A stretch of 64,000 nt of DNA from Bacillus velezensis (GCF_001461825.1 NZ_LLZC01000012.1:434001-498000), one strand, 5' to 3'; shown: positions 18,604 to 29,878, counted from the stretch's first letter. Notes: generated by a model not told the origin, from the sequence alone. A program made the numbers and translations.

Positions 18604-20415
18604 ATGGGAAACCGCATACCAGATGAAGTAGTTAATCAGGTGCAGCAGTCAGCAGACATTGTTGAAGTCATAGGTGATTATGTCCAATTGAAAAAGCAAG
18701 GCCGCAACTACTTTGGGCTCTGTCCGTTTCACGGGGAAAACACGCCCTCGTTTTCCGTCTCCAGCGATAAGCAGATCTTTCATTGCTTCGGATGCGGTGC
18801 GGGCGGGAACGTTTTCTCTTTCTTACGGCAGATGGAAGGCTATTCATTTACGGAAGCTGTTTCTCACCTTGCGGATAAATATCAGATTGATTTCCCTGAT
18901 GATATAACGATTCACTCTGCATCCAGGCCGGAATCTTCCGGAGAGCAGAAGATGGCGGAAGCCCACGAGCTTCTGAAGAAATTTTACCATCATTTGCTAA
19001 TAAATACAAAGGAAGGCCAGGAAGCGTTAGATTACCTTTTATCAAGGGGTTTTACGAAAGAGCTCATAGATGAGTTTGAAATCGGCTACGCGCTGGATTC
19101 CTGGGATTTCATGACGAAATTCTTGAAAAAGCGCGGTTTTGAGGAAGAACTGATGGAAAAAGCGGGTCTGCTGATCAGAAGGGAAGACGGCAGCGGGTAT
19201 TTTGACCGTTTCAGAAACAGAATTATGTTTCCCATTCATGATCACCACGGAGCCGTGGCGGCTTTTTCAGGAAGGGCGCTCGGAAGCCAGCAGCCGAAAT
19301 ATATGAACAGCCCGGAAACGCCGCTGTTTCATAAATCTAAGCTGCTGTATAACTTTCATAAGGCGCGCCTGCCGATCAGGAAAGAGGAGAGAGCCGTTCT
19401 GTTTGAAGGCTTCGCTGACGTCATATCCGCCGTCAGCTCAGGCGTAAAAGAAAGTATCGCCACAATGGGGACGTCGCTCACCGAAGAACATGTGAAAATC
19501 CTCAGGAGAAATGTTCAGGAGGTCATTCTCTGTTACGATTCGGATAAAGCCGGGTACGAAGCTACGCTGAAAGCGGCCGGCCTGCTCCAGAAAGCCGATT
19601 GTAAGGTAAGAGTAAGCATGCTGCCTGACGGGCTTGATCCTGATGATTATATCAGAACCCGGGGCGGAGAAAAATTCCGGACCGATATCATTGATGCAAG
19701 CGTTACGGTCATGGCTTTTAAAATGCAATATTTCCGCAAAGGGAAAAACTTATCTGACGAAGGAGACCGGCTCGCTTACATGAAAGAAGTGCTGAAAGAA
19801 ATCAGCGCTCTTTCCGGGTCGCTTGAGCAGGAAATGTATGTGAAGCAGCTCGCCTCGGAATTTTCTCTTTCGGTAGAATCTTTGACGGAACAGCTTTCCA
19901 TCTACGCCAGACAAAACGCCCCCGGCGACAAAAACGCTGAACCGCAGACAAGACGGGCCCGGGTGACGACAAAAGCGAAACGGCGCCGTCTCCGTCCCGC
20001 CTATGAGAACGCGGAAAGACTTCTGCTCGCTCATATGCTGAGAGACCGAAACGTCATAAAGAAAGTGATTGAGCGTGTCGGCTTTGAATTTAACATTGAC
20101 GGACATCGTGCGCTGGCAGCATACCTGTACGCTGTTTATGAAGAGGGTGCTGACATGACGCCGCAGCATCTTATGGCGAGAATGCAGGATGAGGAAATCA
20201 GCCAGCTGCTTTCAGATATAGGGATGCTCCAAGTAAACGAGGAGCTCTCAGAGGCCGAGTTATCCGATTACGTAAAAAAAGTGTTGGATCACCGAAAATG
20301 GTCAATGATAAAGGAAAAAGAAGCAGAAAGAGCGGATGCGGAGAGGCAGAAAGACTTCGTGAAAGCTGCGTCTCTGGCTCAAGAAATTGTTGCATTGAAC
20401 CGATCATTAAAGTAA
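18604..20415 (+). CDS. dnaG: DNA primase DnaG
   Basis: 603 residues. Zinc-binding domain with Cys40, His43, Cys61 and Cys64, an RNA polymerase core with TOPRIM motifs ([12 protein letters not shown] and [13 protein letters not shown]), and a C-terminal helicase-binding region. It synthesises RNA primers for Okazaki fragments at the replication fork. It lies between yqxD and sigA, the conserved macromolecular-synthesis operon. Confidence 0.98.
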   Translation: MGNRIPDEVVNQVQQSADIVEVIGDYVQLKKQGRNYFGLCPFHGENTPSFSVSSDKQIFHCFGCGAGGNVFSFLRQMEGYSFTEAVSHLADKYQIDFPDDITIHSASRPESSGEQKMAEAHELLKKFYHHLLINTKEGQEALDYLLSRGFTKELIDEFEIGYALDSWDFMTKFLKKRGFEEELMEKAGLLIRREDGSGYFDRFRNRIMFPIHDHHGAVAAFSGRALGSQQPKYMNSPETPLFHKSKLLYNFHKARLPIRKEERAVLFEGFADVISAVSSGVKESIATMGTSLTEEHVKILRRNVQEVILCYDSDKAGYEATLKAAGLLQKADCKVRVSMLPDGLDPDDYIRTRGGEKFRTDIIDASVTVMAFKMQYFRKGKNLSDEGDRLAYMKEVLKEISALSGSLEQEMYVKQLASEFSLSVESLTEQLSIYARQNAPGDKNAEPQTRRARVTTKAKRRRLRPAYENAERLLLAHMLRDRNVIKKVIERVGFEFNIDGHRALAAYLYAVYEEGADMTPQHLMARMQDEEISQLLSDIGMLQVNEELSEAELSDYVKKVLDHRKWSMIKEKEAERADAERQKDFVKAASLAQEIVALNRSLK

Positions 20416-20607
20416 CACCAAAAAGAGGCTTGCGTTCTGATTGGCAATGATTCCTTGCGGAGGAGCAAATAGATCGCTTAACCTCATCATGAATTGTCAT
20501 TTATTATCCGCAGCCCTGCATGCTGAAAAAGAGAGAAGGCTTCCGGGTCGGATAAGAAACATACCGCTTTTAGAATTCGTTGCAAGCTTTGGAAGGAGGG
20601 ATCCATA

Positions 20608-21729
20608 ATGGCTGATAAACAAACCCACGAAACAGAAACAGAACTTACATTAGACCAGGTAAAAGAACAGCTTACTGAAACTGGAAAAAAACGTGGCGTT
20701 TTAACATATGAAGAAATTGCTGAACGCATGTCCAGCTTTGAAATTGAATCAGACCAAATGGATGAGTATTATGAATTTTTAGGAGAACAAGGTGTTGAAT
20801 TAATTAGTGAAAATGAAGAAACGGAAGATCCTAATATTCAACAGCTTGCCAAAGCCGAAGAAGAATTTGACCTTAATGACCTCAGCGTACCGCCTGGCGT
20901 AAAGATCAATGATCCAGTCCGCATGTACCTTAAGGAAATCGGACGGGTAAATCTTCTTTCTGCTAAAGAAGAAATCACCTACGCTCAAAAAATTGAAGAG
21001 GGTGACGAGGAATCTAAACGCAGACTGGCTGAAGCAAACCTTCGTTTAGTTGTCAGCATTGCTAAACGGTATGTCGGCCGCGGCATGCTTTTCTTAGACT
21101 TGATCCAAGAAGGAAATATGGGTCTCATGAAAGCCGTCGAGAAGTTTGACTACCGTAAAGGATATAAATTCAGTACGTATGCGACTTGGTGGATCAGACA
21201 GGCGATTACACGCGCCATCGCTGACCAGGCGAGAACAATCCGTATCCCGGTTCACATGGTGGAAACCATCAACAAATTAATCCGGGTGCAGCGTCAGCTT
21301 CTTCAGGATCTTGGCAGAGAGCCGACACCGGAAGAGATTGCTGAAGACATGGATCTTACGCCTGAAAAAGTCCGTGAAATATTAAAAATTGCTCAAGAGC
21401 CTGTTTCTTTAGAAACGCCGATCGGTGAAGAAGACGACTCACATCTCGGTGACTTCATCGAAGACCAGGAAGCGACATCTCCGTCGGATCATGCGGCATA
21501 TGAGCTTTTAAAAGAACAGCTGGAAGATGTGCTGGATACGTTGACAGATCGTGAAGAAAACGTGCTGCGTCTCCGTTTCGGTCTGGATGACGGACGCACA
21601 AGAACTTTGGAAGAAGTCGGCAAAGTGTTTGGAGTAACGAGAGAGCGTATTCGCCAAATTGAAGCAAAAGCGCTTCGCAAATTGAGACATCCGAGCAGAA
21701 GCAAACGTCTGAAGGATTTTCTCGAATAG
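20608..21729 (+). CDS. sigA: RNA polymerase housekeeping sigma factor SigA
   Basis: 373 residues, close to the B. subtilis length. A short region 1.1 is followed by region 2 ([34 protein letters not shown], with -10 recognition residues), region 3 and the region 4.2 helix-turn-helix ([20 protein letters not shown]). It directs transcription of most growth genes. Shine-Dalgarno AAGGAGGG. The 192-nt gap after dnaG has no obvious terminator; in B. subtilis further promoters lie in and after dnaG. Confidence 0.98.
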   Translation: MADKQTHETETELTLDQVKEQLTETGKKRGVLTYEEIAERMSSFEIESDQMDEYYEFLGEQGVELISENEETEDPNIQQLAKAEEEFDLNDLSVPPGVKINDPVRMYLKEIGRVNLLSAKEEITYAQKIEEGDEESKRRLAEANLRLVVSIAKRYVGRGMLFLDLIQEGNMGLMKAVEKFDYRKGYKFSTYATWWIRQAITRAIADQARTIRIPVHMVETINKLIRVQRQLLQDLGREPTPEEIAEDMDLTPEKVREILKIAQEPVSLETPIGEEDDSHLGDFIEDQEATSPSDHAAYELLKEQLEDVLDTLTDREENVLRLRFGLDDGRTRTLEEVGKVFGVTRERIRQIEAKALRKLRHPSRSKRLKDFLE

Positions 21730-21732
21730 AAT

Positions 21733-21763
21733 GGAACGGGTCTTTTTGATCCGTTCTTTTTTA
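21733..21763 (+). terminator. Terminator after sigA
   Basis: GAACGGGTC pairs with GATCCGTTC (one G-U pair) around TTTTT, followed by TTTTTT. Confidence 0.85.
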
Positions 21764-21890
21764 TGTATAAGATATATGGATAATATACCTTTATTTTACT
21801 GGATAAGCATATGTTTTGCAAATGAGTTCGGAAAAAATGCGGCATGTCCTGAAAGGGGGAAAATGAGATAAGTTTATTTATATTCTTTAT

Positions 21891-21904
21891 TGTAAGCGTA
21901 TACA
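21891..21904 (+). promoter_or_regulatory. cre-like CcpA operator upstream of cccA
   Basis: TGTAAGCGTATACA matches the catabolite-responsive element consensus TGWAANCGNTNWCA at all but one fixed position, on either strand. Cytochrome c550 is reported to be repressed by glucose in B. subtilis, which fits. It lies about 115 nt upstream of the likely -35 box. Confidence 0.55.
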
Positions 21905-22006
21905 ATTCATTATACAATAGAATAAAGATAATTTTGTGATAAACAAAACAGTTATTTTTGCTTTTTGTATAAATTGTGAAATCAATGAAATTGCTGAGCA
22001 AGACCA

Positions 22007-22034
22007 TTTACTTTTTGTAAAAATAAGTTAGAAT
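22007..22034 (+). promoter_or_regulatory. Candidate sigma-A promoter of cccA
   Basis: TTTACT, 16 nt, TAGAAT, with a leader of about 40 nt to the start codon. The -35 box forms part of the inverted repeat TTTAC-TTTTT-GTAAA. Confidence 0.5.
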
Positions 22035-22079
22035 TAGAAGTGTTTACATAGGGGGAGAATGAAAAAGGGGGATGGAGAT

Positions 22080-22442
22080 ATGAAGTGGAATCCGCTGATT
22101 CCTTTTTTGCTCATTGCAGTGCTGGGAATAGGGCTGACTTTCTTTTTAGCTGTAAAAGGCAACGGAGATGCGCATCAGATCGCAAGCGGCGGTGAAAGCA
22201 AAAATGCCGAGAAGGAAACTGCAAACGCTTCACCTGAAGAGATTTATAAAGCGAACTGCATCACCTGTCACGGGGAAAACTATGAAGGTGTGTCAGGGCC
22301 GAACTTAAAAGGCGTCGGCAAAAGAAAAGATGTCGCTGAGATTAAAACAAAAATTGAAAAAGGCGGCAACGGGATGCCCGCGGGCCTTGTGCCGGCCGAA
22401 AAGCTGGATGACATGGCAAAATGGGTTTCTGACATTAAATAA
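22080..22442 (+). CDS. cccA: Cytochrome c550
   Basis: 120 residues: an N-terminal transmembrane anchor (about 6-24) and an extracellular class-I cytochrome c domain with the heme motif CITCH (Cys-x2-Cys-His) and the axial methionine in GNGMPAG. It carries electrons to a cytochrome c oxidase at the membrane surface. The family start MKWNPLIPF at 22080 has AAGGGGG about 10 nt upstream; the ATG at 22059 would put a charged stretch before the anchor. Confidence 0.95.
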   Translation: MKWNPLIPFLLIAVLGIGLTFFLAVKGNGDAHQIASGGESKNAEKETANASPEEIYKANCITCHGENYEGVSGPNLKGVGKRKDVAEIKTKIEKGGNGMPAGLVPAEKLDDMAKWVSDIK

Positions 22443-22485
22443 AGCTTTACCGGTCCCTATATAAAAGACATATGAAAAACTCTAT

Positions 22486-22514
22486 CCGCCGCTTGGATTC
22501 CGGGCGGTTTTTTT
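22486..22514 (+). terminator. Terminator after cccA
   Basis: CCGCC pairs with GGCGG around a 12-nt loop, followed by TTTTTTT. The next gene, trmK, starts 45 nt later. Confidence 0.75.
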
Positions 22515-22558
22515 ATATGATAGTAAAGGAAAAAGAACCTGAGAAAAGTTGTGATATT

Positions 22559-23272
22559 GTGAATGAAATGAAGTTATCTAAAAGATTGCAGTCTGTGGCG
22601 GAATATATCCCTCCGGGTGCCCTGGTTGCTGATATCGGGTCGGACCACGCGTATCTTCCTTGCTATGCCGTTTTGAATCATTTGGCAAGCCGGGCAATCG
22701 CCGGTGAAATTACAGACGGGCCGTATCTATCCGCCAAACAGCAGGTGGAAAAACTGGACTTAAGCACTCTTATCTCCGTAAGGAAAGGTGACGGGCTGAG
22801 CGTCCTTGAAAAAGGAGAAGCCGGCGCCATTACAATCGCCGGCATGGGCGGAGCACTGATCGCTCATATTTTGGAATCGGGGAAAACGAAATTGACGGGG
22901 CGTGAACGGCTGATTCTGCAGCCGAATATTCATGCCGTTCATATAAGAGAGTGGCTGTATCAGGAAGGCTATGAACTGCTTGATGAAGTGATTCTCGAAG
23001 AAGACGGAAAGTGTTATGAAATCCTCGTTGCGGAAACTGGCGACCGTGATGCGCCTTATCGGGACGTGCCGATGGCTGCCGGAATGCTTGCGGGTCCGTT
23101 TTTATTAAAAGAGAGGAATGAAGTGTTTCTTCGGAAATGGAGCCAGGAACTTAAGCATACTGAACAAATTTATGAACAGATCAGCCGCAGCGCAAAGCAT
23201 GAAAATCATGAAAAATTAGCTGAATTGAAAGAGCGGATCTCTCTGCTGAAGGAGGTAATCGGACATGCCTAA
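22559..23272 (+). CDS. trmK: TrmK, tRNA (adenine-22-N1) methyltransferase
   Basis: 237 residues. The Rossmann SAM-binding motif ADIGSDHAYLP near the N-terminus, the catalytic-pocket motif TIAGMGG and ILQPNIHAVHIREWL are those of the TrmK (YqfN) family, which methylates N1 of A22 in the tRNA core. A GTG at 22559 (MNEMKLSK) gives the family length; the ribosome binding site is weak there and the ATG at 22568 is an alternative. It overlaps yqfO by 8 nt. Confidence 0.92.
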   Translation: MNEMKLSKRLQSVAEYIPPGALVADIGSDHAYLPCYAVLNHLASRAIAGEITDGPYLSAKQQVEKLDLSTLISVRKGDGLSVLEKGEAGAITIAGMGGALIAHILESGKTKLTGRERLILQPNIHAVHIREWLYQEGYELLDEVILEEDGKCYEILVAETGDRDAPYRDVPMAAGMLAGPFLLKERNEVFLRKWSQELKHTEQIYEQISRSAKHENHEKLAELKERISLLKEVIGHA

Positions 23273-24386
23273 ACATGTGAACGGACAGGAAATCATCCAG
23301 CTGTTTGAACAATTTTCACCGAAGGCTTTTGCGGTGGAAGGAGACAAAATCGGCCTGCAGATCGGTACATTGAATAAGCCGGTGAAAAATGTCATGGTGA
23401 CACTGGATGTTCTGGAACAAACGGTAGATGAAGCCATTGAGAAAAAAGTTGACTTAATTATCGCCCACCATCCGCCGATTTTTCGGCCGCTTAAACAGAT
23501 CACCACTGATCAGCCTGGCGGAAGACTGATTGAGAAATGTATAAAGCATGATATTGCCGTATATGCGGCTCATACGAATCTTGATGTAGCGGACGGCGGT
23601 GTTAATGACCTGCTTGCCGAAGCTCTCGGTCTGACAGACACAGAAGTGCTCGTCCCGACATATTCGGACCCGCTGAAAAAGCTTGCCGTATATGTTCCGA
23701 AAGACTATGAAGAAGCTGTAAGAACCGCACTCGGCAACGCCGGAGCGGGACATATCGGCAATTACAGCCATTGCGCGTTCTCCTCTGAGGGAATCGGCAG
23801 CTTTAAGCCGCTGGACGGGGCAGAACCGTTTATCGGGCAGACGGGAGAACTGGAGCTCGTCCATGAAGTGAGACTTGAGACCGTTTTTCCGGCAAGTATG
23901 GAGAAAACCGTCGTAAAAGCGCTGAAAAAAAGCCATCCGTATGAAGAAGTGGCATATGATATTTATCCGGTGGAGCAGTCTCCGCTTGAAAAAGGGCTCG
24001 GCCGCATCGGAAAACTTCAGCAAGACATGACGCTTGAAGAGTTTGCTCTGTTTGTGAAAGAAAAGTTTGACGTTAACGGAGTCCGGATGGTCGGAGAGCG
24101 AAACAGCAAGGTGAAAAAAGTCGCGGTTCTTGGCGGTGACGGAAATAAATATATTTATCAGGCAAAGCGGAAGGGTGCAGATGTTTACGTGACGGGCGAT
24201 CTTTATTTCCATGTAGCGCATGATGCGATGATGATGGGATTAAACGTTGTGGACCCTGGGCATTATGCTGAAAAGATCATGAGAAAAGGCACGGCTGAGA
24301 AGCTTACGGCAATGGCCGGAGAGAAAAACTATGACGTGCGCATTTTCGCTTCCGAAACAGATACAAACCCATTTACCTTCTTATAA
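23265..24386 (+). CDS. yqfO: YqfO, NIF3-family metal-binding protein
   Basis: 373 residues: a two-part NIF3 domain with metal-ligand motifs IIAHHPPIF and AHTNLDVADGGVN in the N-terminal half and a GDLYFHVAHDAM motif in the C-terminal half, with the PII-like insert of the larger family members between them. The family has been described as GTP cyclohydrolase I type 2-like, but its reaction is unsettled. The start overlaps the end of trmK after GGAGG. Confidence 0.9.
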   Translation: MPKHVNGQEIIQLFEQFSPKAFAVEGDKIGLQIGTLNKPVKNVMVTLDVLEQTVDEAIEKKVDLIIAHHPPIFRPLKQITTDQPGGRLIEKCIKHDIAVYAAHTNLDVADGGVNDLLAEALGLTDTEVLVPTYSDPLKKLAVYVPKDYEEAVRTALGNAGAGHIGNYSHCAFSSEGIGSFKPLDGAEPFIGQTGELELVHEVRLETVFPASMEKTVVKALKKSHPYEEVAYDIYPVEQSPLEKGLGRIGKLQQDMTLEEFALFVKEKFDVNGVRMVGERNSKVKKVAVLGGDGNKYIYQAKRKGADVYVTGDLYFHVAHDAMMMGLNVVDPGHYAEKIMRKGTAEKLTAMAGEKNYDVRIFASETDTNPFTFL

Positions 24387-24420
24387 AAAAACTGAGGCCC
24401 CGGGCCTCAGTTTTTTATTT
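24384..24420. terminator. Bidirectional terminator between yqfO and ispH
   Basis: AAAAAACTGAGGCCC pairs perfectly with GGGCCTCAGTTTTTT around a minimal loop; T-runs lie on both strands. It overlaps the last codons of ispH. Confidence 0.92.
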
Positions 24421-25351
24421 TTACTTTCGGAAGGATTTTTTTAAGCGGCACACTGTGTTCAAGCTGCCATGTCGATTCATCGTTGTGGTCAAACTGCTCT
24501 AAAAAGCGGATGACTTCCTTTGTAATCGGTGTCGGTGTTGATGCGCCTGCGGTAATGGCGACGGTATTGACGTCTTTCAGCCATTCGAGCTTCAGTTCAC
24601 TGATGTCTCCGATTCGGTAGGCTTTTGTTCCGGCGATTTCTTCTGACACTTGCGCCAGTCTGTTGGAGTTATTGCTTTTCGGATCACCGACAACAATGGT
24701 TAAGTCCGCTTTTTTTGCCTGCTCTGATACAGCTTCTTGACGAACCTGTGTGGCCAGGCAGATTTCCTGATGGTATTCCACGTACGGGTACTTTTCTTTG
24801 ACTGATTCCATAATATCGTGGACGTCCCACTGGGACATTGTCGTTTGGTTTGTAACGATTAATTTCTCAGCCTGAATATCGAGATTTCTCACGTCTTCCT
24901 CTGTTTCAACGAGATGAACGATTTCAGGAGCGACGCCGACGGCTCCTTCAGGCTCGGGGTGGCCTTTTTTGCCGATGTATATGACGTGATAGCCTTCAGC
25001 TTTTACTTTCCGGATTAAGTCATGTGTTTTCGTGACGTCCGGGCATGTGGCGTCAATCGTAACGAGCCCTTTTTCCTCAGCGGCTTTTCTTACTTCCGGA
25101 GATACCCCGTGAGCCGTGAAAATAACGGTTCCTTTTTCCACCTGCTTTAAAATCTCCAGACGGTTTGTGCCGTCAAGCGTGTAAATGCCGTCTTCCTCAA
25201 ACGCATCTGTGACATGCTTATTATGAACAATCATTCCGAGTATATATATAGGTCTTGGCAGTGTTTTATCGAGTGACGCGTTTTTAGCTATGACCATGGC
25301 ATCAACAACGCCGTAACAGTAGCCGCGCGGCGATATTTTGATAACGTTCAA
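24407..25351 (-). CDS. ispH: IspH, 4-hydroxy-3-methylbut-2-enyl diphosphate reductase
   Basis: 314 residues. Three cysteines of the iron-sulfur cluster are visible: Cys12 (GYCYG), DATCPDVTK near 105 and EICLATQ near 195, with the TNQTTMSQW substrate region. It catalyses the last step of the MEP isoprenoid pathway; ispG of the same pathway is about 7 kb away. TTG at 25351 is 9 nt after AGGAGG and gives the family length; the frame is open 25 codons upstream across the leader. Confidence 0.95.
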   Translation of the reverse strand: MNVIKISPRGYCYGVVDAMVIAKNASLDKTLPRPIYILGMIVHNKHVTDAFEEDGIYTLDGTNRLEILKQVEKGTVIFTAHGVSPEVRKAAEEKGLVTIDATCPDVTKTHDLIRKVKAEGYHVIYIGKKGHPEPEGAVGVAPEIVHLVETEEDVRNLDIQAEKLIVTNQTTMSQWDVHDIMESVKEKYPYVEYHQEICLATQVRQEAVSEQAKKADLTIVVGDPKSNNSNRLAQVSEEIAGTKAYRIGDISELKLEWLKDVNTVAITAGASTPTPITKEVIRFLEQFDHNDESTWQLEHSVPLKKILPKVKIKN

Positions 25352-25392
25352 TGTAGATGTCCTCCTATCAAAAGTGAGTGTAGAGGCAATAT

Positions 25393-25414
25393 AAAAAGCC
25401 GTAGTTAAACGGCT
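25393..25414 (-). terminator. Terminator-like hairpin in the ispH leader
   Basis: Read on the - strand, AGCCGT pairs with ACGGCT around a 10-nt loop, followed by TTTTTAT. It lies between the ispH promoter and its start codon, so it would act as an attenuator if active. The 6-bp stem makes it weak. Confidence 0.45.
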
Positions 25415-25438
25415 CAAATCTTGCATTCTTCTGATCTC

Positions 25439-25467
25439 ATTATAGCTAATCTTTCGTGAGATATCAA
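25439..25467 (-). promoter_or_regulatory. Sigma-A promoter of ispH
   Basis: On the - strand: TTGATA, 17 nt, TATAAT. The leader to the TTG start is about 80 nt long and contains the hairpin at 25393-25414. Confidence 0.8.
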
Positions 25468-25473
25468 AGAATG

Positions 25474-26169
25474 TTAAATATATAATTTCGGCTTTGATCT
25501 GCCCGATGTTCTTTTTGGACGCGGCTGTTCCGCTGAGTCTGCCTGTGCGGCGTCTTTTTCTTTTGAAGCGGATGCTTTTTCAGACGTCTTCTTTGATGTT
25601 TTGGATGAGGCGTCTGATTTGTTTTCATCTTCTGTTTCATCTGTTTTTTCAGCTTCATCCTTTTTGTCCTGTTCGTCTGTTTCTTTCGTCTCGTCAGATT
25701 CATTCTCGTCGTCACTGCTGCTTAATTGGCTGTAAAGCTTCATCATGGCGGGCAGACTCCGTACTAAAGGACCGTACTGCTGGATCATCGGCGTAACCTG
25801 CTGCGCCACGCCGAGCACCTTCTGAACGTTGCCGAGCATGCTCGACAGGGATGCCGGACTTGCCAGGTTCTGTATTCCCTGCAGTCCTGCACCTGCTCCT
25901 CCGCTGGCCGCCGCCGGTGCCGACGCGGCAGCGCTTCCTCCTCCTGAACCGGGTAAAAAACGGGAAAGCATCCCTTTTAAGCCCCCTCCGCCGCCCGTGC
26001 CTGCGTTTCTCAGGCCCGCTCCGGCAATCTGCTGCTGAGGGAAAAGCTGCCGGCCCTGCTGCATCAGCTGCCGGCCCGGCAATGACGGTCTTCCTCCCAT
26101 CATCATACGCGGATTCATAAACGGCCGGCCCTGCTGCGCCATATTTCTCATCGGCTGCTGTGGAAACAT
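25474..26169 (-). CDS. yqfQ: YqfQ, VrrA/YqfQ-like low-complexity protein
   Basis: 231 residues. The N-terminal half is rich in Q, P, M, G and A ([17 protein letters not shown], then glycine/alanine runs); a short hydrophobic helical part follows (residues about 110-160); the C-terminal third is a K/E/D/T/S low-complexity tail. This is the YqfQ-like family of Bacillus, with no known activity; a spore or surface role is suspected. ATG at 26169 has AAAGGAGGT upstream. CATATTGTA (26200-26208, - strand) resembles a sigma-K -10 box but I see no matching -35. Confidence 0.82.
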   Translation of the reverse strand: MFPQQPMRNMAQQGRPFMNPRMMMGGRPSLPGRQLMQQGRQLFPQQQIAGAGLRNAGTGGGGGLKGMLSRFLPGSGGGSAAASAPAAASGGAGAGLQGIQNLASPASLSSMLGNVQKVLGVAQQVTPMIQQYGPLVRSLPAMMKLYSQLSSSDDENESDETKETDEQDKKDEAEKTDETEDENKSDASSKTSKKTSEKASASKEKDAAQADSAEQPRPKRTSGRSKPKLYI

Positions 26170-26334
26170 ACTTGTACCTCCTTTCTGTCTCTCTGCTATT
26201 ACAATATGCATCGGAGGGGGCATTTGCTTTTCTGTCTCGAAAACAGGATTCCCCCGAGACATGGTGTTTTTAAGTAAAATCGGTTATAATGTGATGATGG
26301 ACACAGAATGTGCCGCTTTAAGGAGCTGGGAAAA

Positions 26335-27651
26335 ATGAAAGAAACTAAATTTGATGGATACAACTTAAAACCGTTTATTATAGATGCAGTTCACCGCCTT
26401 GGTTTTTATGAACCGACAGATATTCAAAAGCGTCTGATACCTGCCGTACTGAAAAACGAAAGCGTGATCGGGCAGTCCCAGACGGGGACGGGGAAAACCC
26501 ACGCCTATTTATTGCCAATTTTGAATCGGATTGATCCGGGTTCTGATACGGTACAGGCTGTTATCACGGCGCCGACGAGAGAGCTTGCCAATCAGATTCA
26601 TCAGGAAGCGCTCAAAATCACACAGGGTGCGGAAGATGAGCCGATCCGGACAAAATGCTTCATCGGCGGGACGGACAAGCAAAAATCAATTGATAAGCTG
26701 AAAACACAGCCTCATCTCGTCGTCGGAACGCCGGGCCGGATCGCGGATCTGATTAAGGCGCAGGCATTGAACGTCTATAAAGCGCAGTCTCTCGTCATTG
26801 ACGAAGCTGATCTGATGCTTGACATGGGCTTTTTAGAAGACGTTGATTTCATCGGATCGCGTATGCCGGAAGAACTTCAGATGCTAGTGTTCTCAGCTAC
26901 GATTCCGGAAAAGCTGAAGCCGTTTTTGAAAAAGTATATGGAAAATCCGAAGTACGCGCATGTTGAGCCGAAAAGAATCACAGCCGAAAAGATTGAACAT
27001 GTTTTGGTTCCTTCTAAACAGCGTGATAAAGACAAACTGCTTTTTGATATGATGTCTCATCTGAACCCTTATCTGGGCATTGTGTTTGCAAATACGAAAA
27101 ACACGGCTGACCATATTGCGAAATATCTGACTGAAAAGGGCATGAGGATCGGTCTTCTGCACGGGGGATTAACGCCGCGTGAGCGTAAGAAGGTAATGAA
27201 GCAGATTAATGATCTGGAATTCACTTATGTCATTGCGACAGACCTTGCGGCAAGAGGAATTGACATTAAAGGCGTAAGCCACGTCATCAACTATGAGCTT
27301 CCGGACGATCTGGATTTTTATGTTCACCGCGTCGGTAGAACTGCACGCGCCGGTTCATCAGGTCAAGCACTGACCATTTATGAGCTTTCTGACGAAGATG
27401 CGCTCGTAAGACTCGAAAAGATGGGTATTGTGTTTGACTATGCGGAGCTTGTAAACGGCGAATGGAAGAAAGGCGATGACCGCCACCGCCGCAAAAAACG
27501 CAAAAAATCGGAGAATGAGGCCGACCAAATGGCGAAGCGCCTCGTGAAAAAACCGAAAAAAGTGAAGCCGGGCTATAAAAAGAAAATGGGCTACGAAATG
27601 GAAAAGATAAAAAGAAAGCAGAGAAGAAACAAATCTAACAAAGGAAAGTAG
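26335..27651 (+). CDS. cshB: CshB, DEAD-box RNA helicase
   Basis: 438 residues with all helicase motifs: Q motif, Walker [22 protein letters not shown], the DEAD-box variant DEAD in [13 protein letters not shown] (VFSATIP), and [10 protein letters not shown] in the second domain, then a very basic C-terminal tail for RNA binding. It unwinds RNA and is linked to cold adaptation and RNA turnover. ATG at 26335 follows AAGGAG; a TATAAT lies at 26285-26290 but with no good -35. Confidence 0.95.
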   Translation: MKETKFDGYNLKPFIIDAVHRLGFYEPTDIQKRLIPAVLKNESVIGQSQTGTGKTHAYLLPILNRIDPGSDTVQAVITAPTRELANQIHQEALKITQGAEDEPIRTKCFIGGTDKQKSIDKLKTQPHLVVGTPGRIADLIKAQALNVYKAQSLVIDEADLMLDMGFLEDVDFIGSRMPEELQMLVFSATIPEKLKPFLKKYMENPKYAHVEPKRITAEKIEHVLVPSKQRDKDKLLFDMMSHLNPYLGIVFANTKNTADHIAKYLTEKGMRIGLLHGGLTPRERKKVMKQINDLEFTYVIATDLAARGIDIKGVSHVINYELPDDLDFYVHRVGRTARAGSSGQALTIYELSDEDALVRLEKMGIVFDYAELVNGEWKKGDDRHRRKKRKKSENEADQMAKRLVKKPKKVKPGYKKKMGYEMEKIKRKQRRNKSNKGK

Positions 27652-27661
27652 GGGAATCGGG

Positions 27662-28555
27662 TTGCTGAAAATAGGTTCACACGTCTCAATGAGCGGAAAA
27701 CATATGCTCCTTGCCGCAAGCAAGGAAGCTGTTTCGTACGGGGCGAATACATTTATGATCTATACGGGCGCTCCCCAAAACACGCGCCGCAAAAAAATTG
27801 AAGACTTGAATATTGAAGCGGGCCGCGCCCATATGAAGGAAAACGGCATCGACGAGATTGTCGTGCATGCGCCGTACATCATTAACATCGGAAATACGAC
27901 AAATCCGGCAACGTTTGAGCTGGGCGTTGATTTTCTGCGTTCTGAAATTGAAAGAACGGCAGCGATCGGCGCGAAACAGATCGTGCTTCATCCAGGAGCG
28001 CATGTCGGAGCCGGGGCTGAGACGGGCATCAAAAAAATCATTGAAGGTTTAAACGAAGTGATTGTTCCCGGTCAAAACGTGCAGATTGCGCTGGAAACAA
28101 TGGCGGGCAAAGGATCAGAATGCGGGAGAAGCTTTGAAGAGCTGGCCGAGATCATTGCGGGAGTCACGCATAATGAACATCTATCCGTCTGCTTTGACAC
28201 TTGCCACACCCATGACGCCGGGTATGATGTCGCTAATGATTTTGACGGTGTTCTTAACGAGTTTGATAAAATCGTCGGCATCGATCGGATAAAAGTCCTT
28301 CATGTTAACGACAGTAAAAATATCAAAGGCGCCCGGAAAGACCGCCATGAAAATATCGGGTTCGGAGAGATCGGTTTTGACGCTCTGCAGTACATCGTTC
28401 ATCACGAGCAGCTTGCCGATATTCCGAAAATCCTCGAAACACCGTATGTAGGCGAAGACAAGAAAAATAAGAAGCCGCCGTACCGTTTTGAAATCGAAAT
28501 GCTGAAAGAAAAGCAGTTTGATAAGGAGCTTCTTGAAAAAATATCAGCTCAATAA
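27662..28555 (+). CDS. nfo: Endonuclease IV (AP endonuclease)
   Basis: 297 residues with the family's metal ligands in [46 protein letters not shown] and ETPYVGED. It cuts DNA at abasic sites in base excision repair. In B. subtilis the homologue is made in the forespore under sigma-G and protects spore DNA; I cannot see a clear sigma-G promoter here. The TTG start is 10 nt after the cshB stop, so it may be co-transcribed. Confidence 0.95.
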   Translation: MLKIGSHVSMSGKHMLLAASKEAVSYGANTFMIYTGAPQNTRRKKIEDLNIEAGRAHMKENGIDEIVVHAPYIINIGNTTNPATFELGVDFLRSEIERTAAIGAKQIVLHPGAHVGAGAETGIKKIIEGLNEVIVPGQNVQIALETMAGKGSECGRSFEELAEIIAGVTHNEHLSVCFDTCHTHDAGYDVANDFDGVLNEFDKIVGIDRIKVLHVNDSKNIKGARKDRHENIGFGEIGFDALQYIVHHEQLADIPKILETPYVGEDKKNKKPPYRFEIEMLKEKQFDKELLEKISAQ

Positions 28556-28557
28556 GA

Positions 28558-28589
28558 AAGAAAGGAGGGGCGGGTGTCCCTCCTTTCTT
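28558..28589. terminator. Hairpin between convergent nfo and yqfT
   Basis: AAGAAAGGAGGG pairs perfectly with CCCTCCTTTCTT. The T-tract is imperfect on both strands. It overlaps the last codon of yqfT by 2 nt. Confidence 0.65.
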
Positions 28590-28842
28590 ACCCTGAGAAT
28601 TGATTGAAAAGTTCGTCAACTTTCCGCGCCGTTTCTTTTGAGGTTATCGTTTCCACTTTTTTCAGCAGGCGCAGCCGCTCCTGATCATCAAAAATATTGA
28701 TGTTTTTTCCGTGCATCAGAGCCGCTACCTCAGCCGCTTGACTCCTCGTAATGCTGATTCCGTATTGCTTGGAATATTTCAGCAGATCGTCCGCAGTGAC
28801 TTGATTGAGCCGCTGCAAAATAATTCTTTGTATTAAAATCAT
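28588..28842 (-). CDS. yqfT: YqfT, DUF2624-like small protein
   Basis: 84 residues, mostly helical, with no signal or membrane segment (MILIQRIILQRLNQVTADDLLKYSKQ at the N-terminus). The family is known only from Bacillales and its function is unknown. ATG at 28842 is 9 nt after GAGGTG; an upstream in-frame ATG at 28866 lies before the ribosome binding site. It is divergent from yqfU. Confidence 0.8.
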   Translation of the reverse strand: MILIQRIILQRLNQVTADDLLKYSKQYGISITRSQAAEVAALMHGKNINIFDDQERLRLLKKVETITSKETARKVDELFNQFSG

Positions 28843-28933
28843 CGATACTTTCACCTCTTTAGACATAATGTATTGAGCAGATCATTAAAATGTTACAGCT
28901 TTTAATGGTAAAATAAAGTTGCTTACTGTTTAA

Positions 28934-29842
<909 letters not shown>

Positions 29843-29849
29843 GCTTTCA

Positions 29850-29878
29850 TTTACTTTTCATCATTTTATAGGTATAAT
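29850..29878 (+). promoter_or_regulatory. Sigma-A promoter of zur
   Basis: TTTACT, 17 nt, perfect TATAAT, directly after the yqfU stop. Transcription would begin near 29885, just before a terminator-like hairpin in the zur leader. Confidence 0.7.

Larger units (their letters stand above)
21764..22079 (+). other. AT-rich spacer between sigA and cccA holding the cccA control region
   Basis: A stretch of about 316 nt without a convincing gene. It contains a cre-like palindrome at 21891-21904, several TATACAAT-like words, a small inverted repeat TTTAC/GTAAA (22007-22021) and a promoter close to the gene. The open frame on the - strand across it is a shadow running out of sigA. Confidence 0.7.

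Noticed and set aside
20416-20607. Sigma-H or further sigma-A promoter between dnaG and sigA
   Set aside because: Such promoters are known in B. subtilis, but I could not find a match good enough to report here.
21489-22007. 172-codon frame on the - strand over the end of sigA and the spacer
   Set aside because: It runs backwards through sigA and its terminator, has low-complexity AT-rich sequence at its start and no Shine-Dalgarno.
25464-25715. 83-codon K/R/Q/T-rich frame on the - strand within yqfQ
   Set aside because: It is the +1 reading of the low-complexity tail of yqfQ; no start signal of its own.
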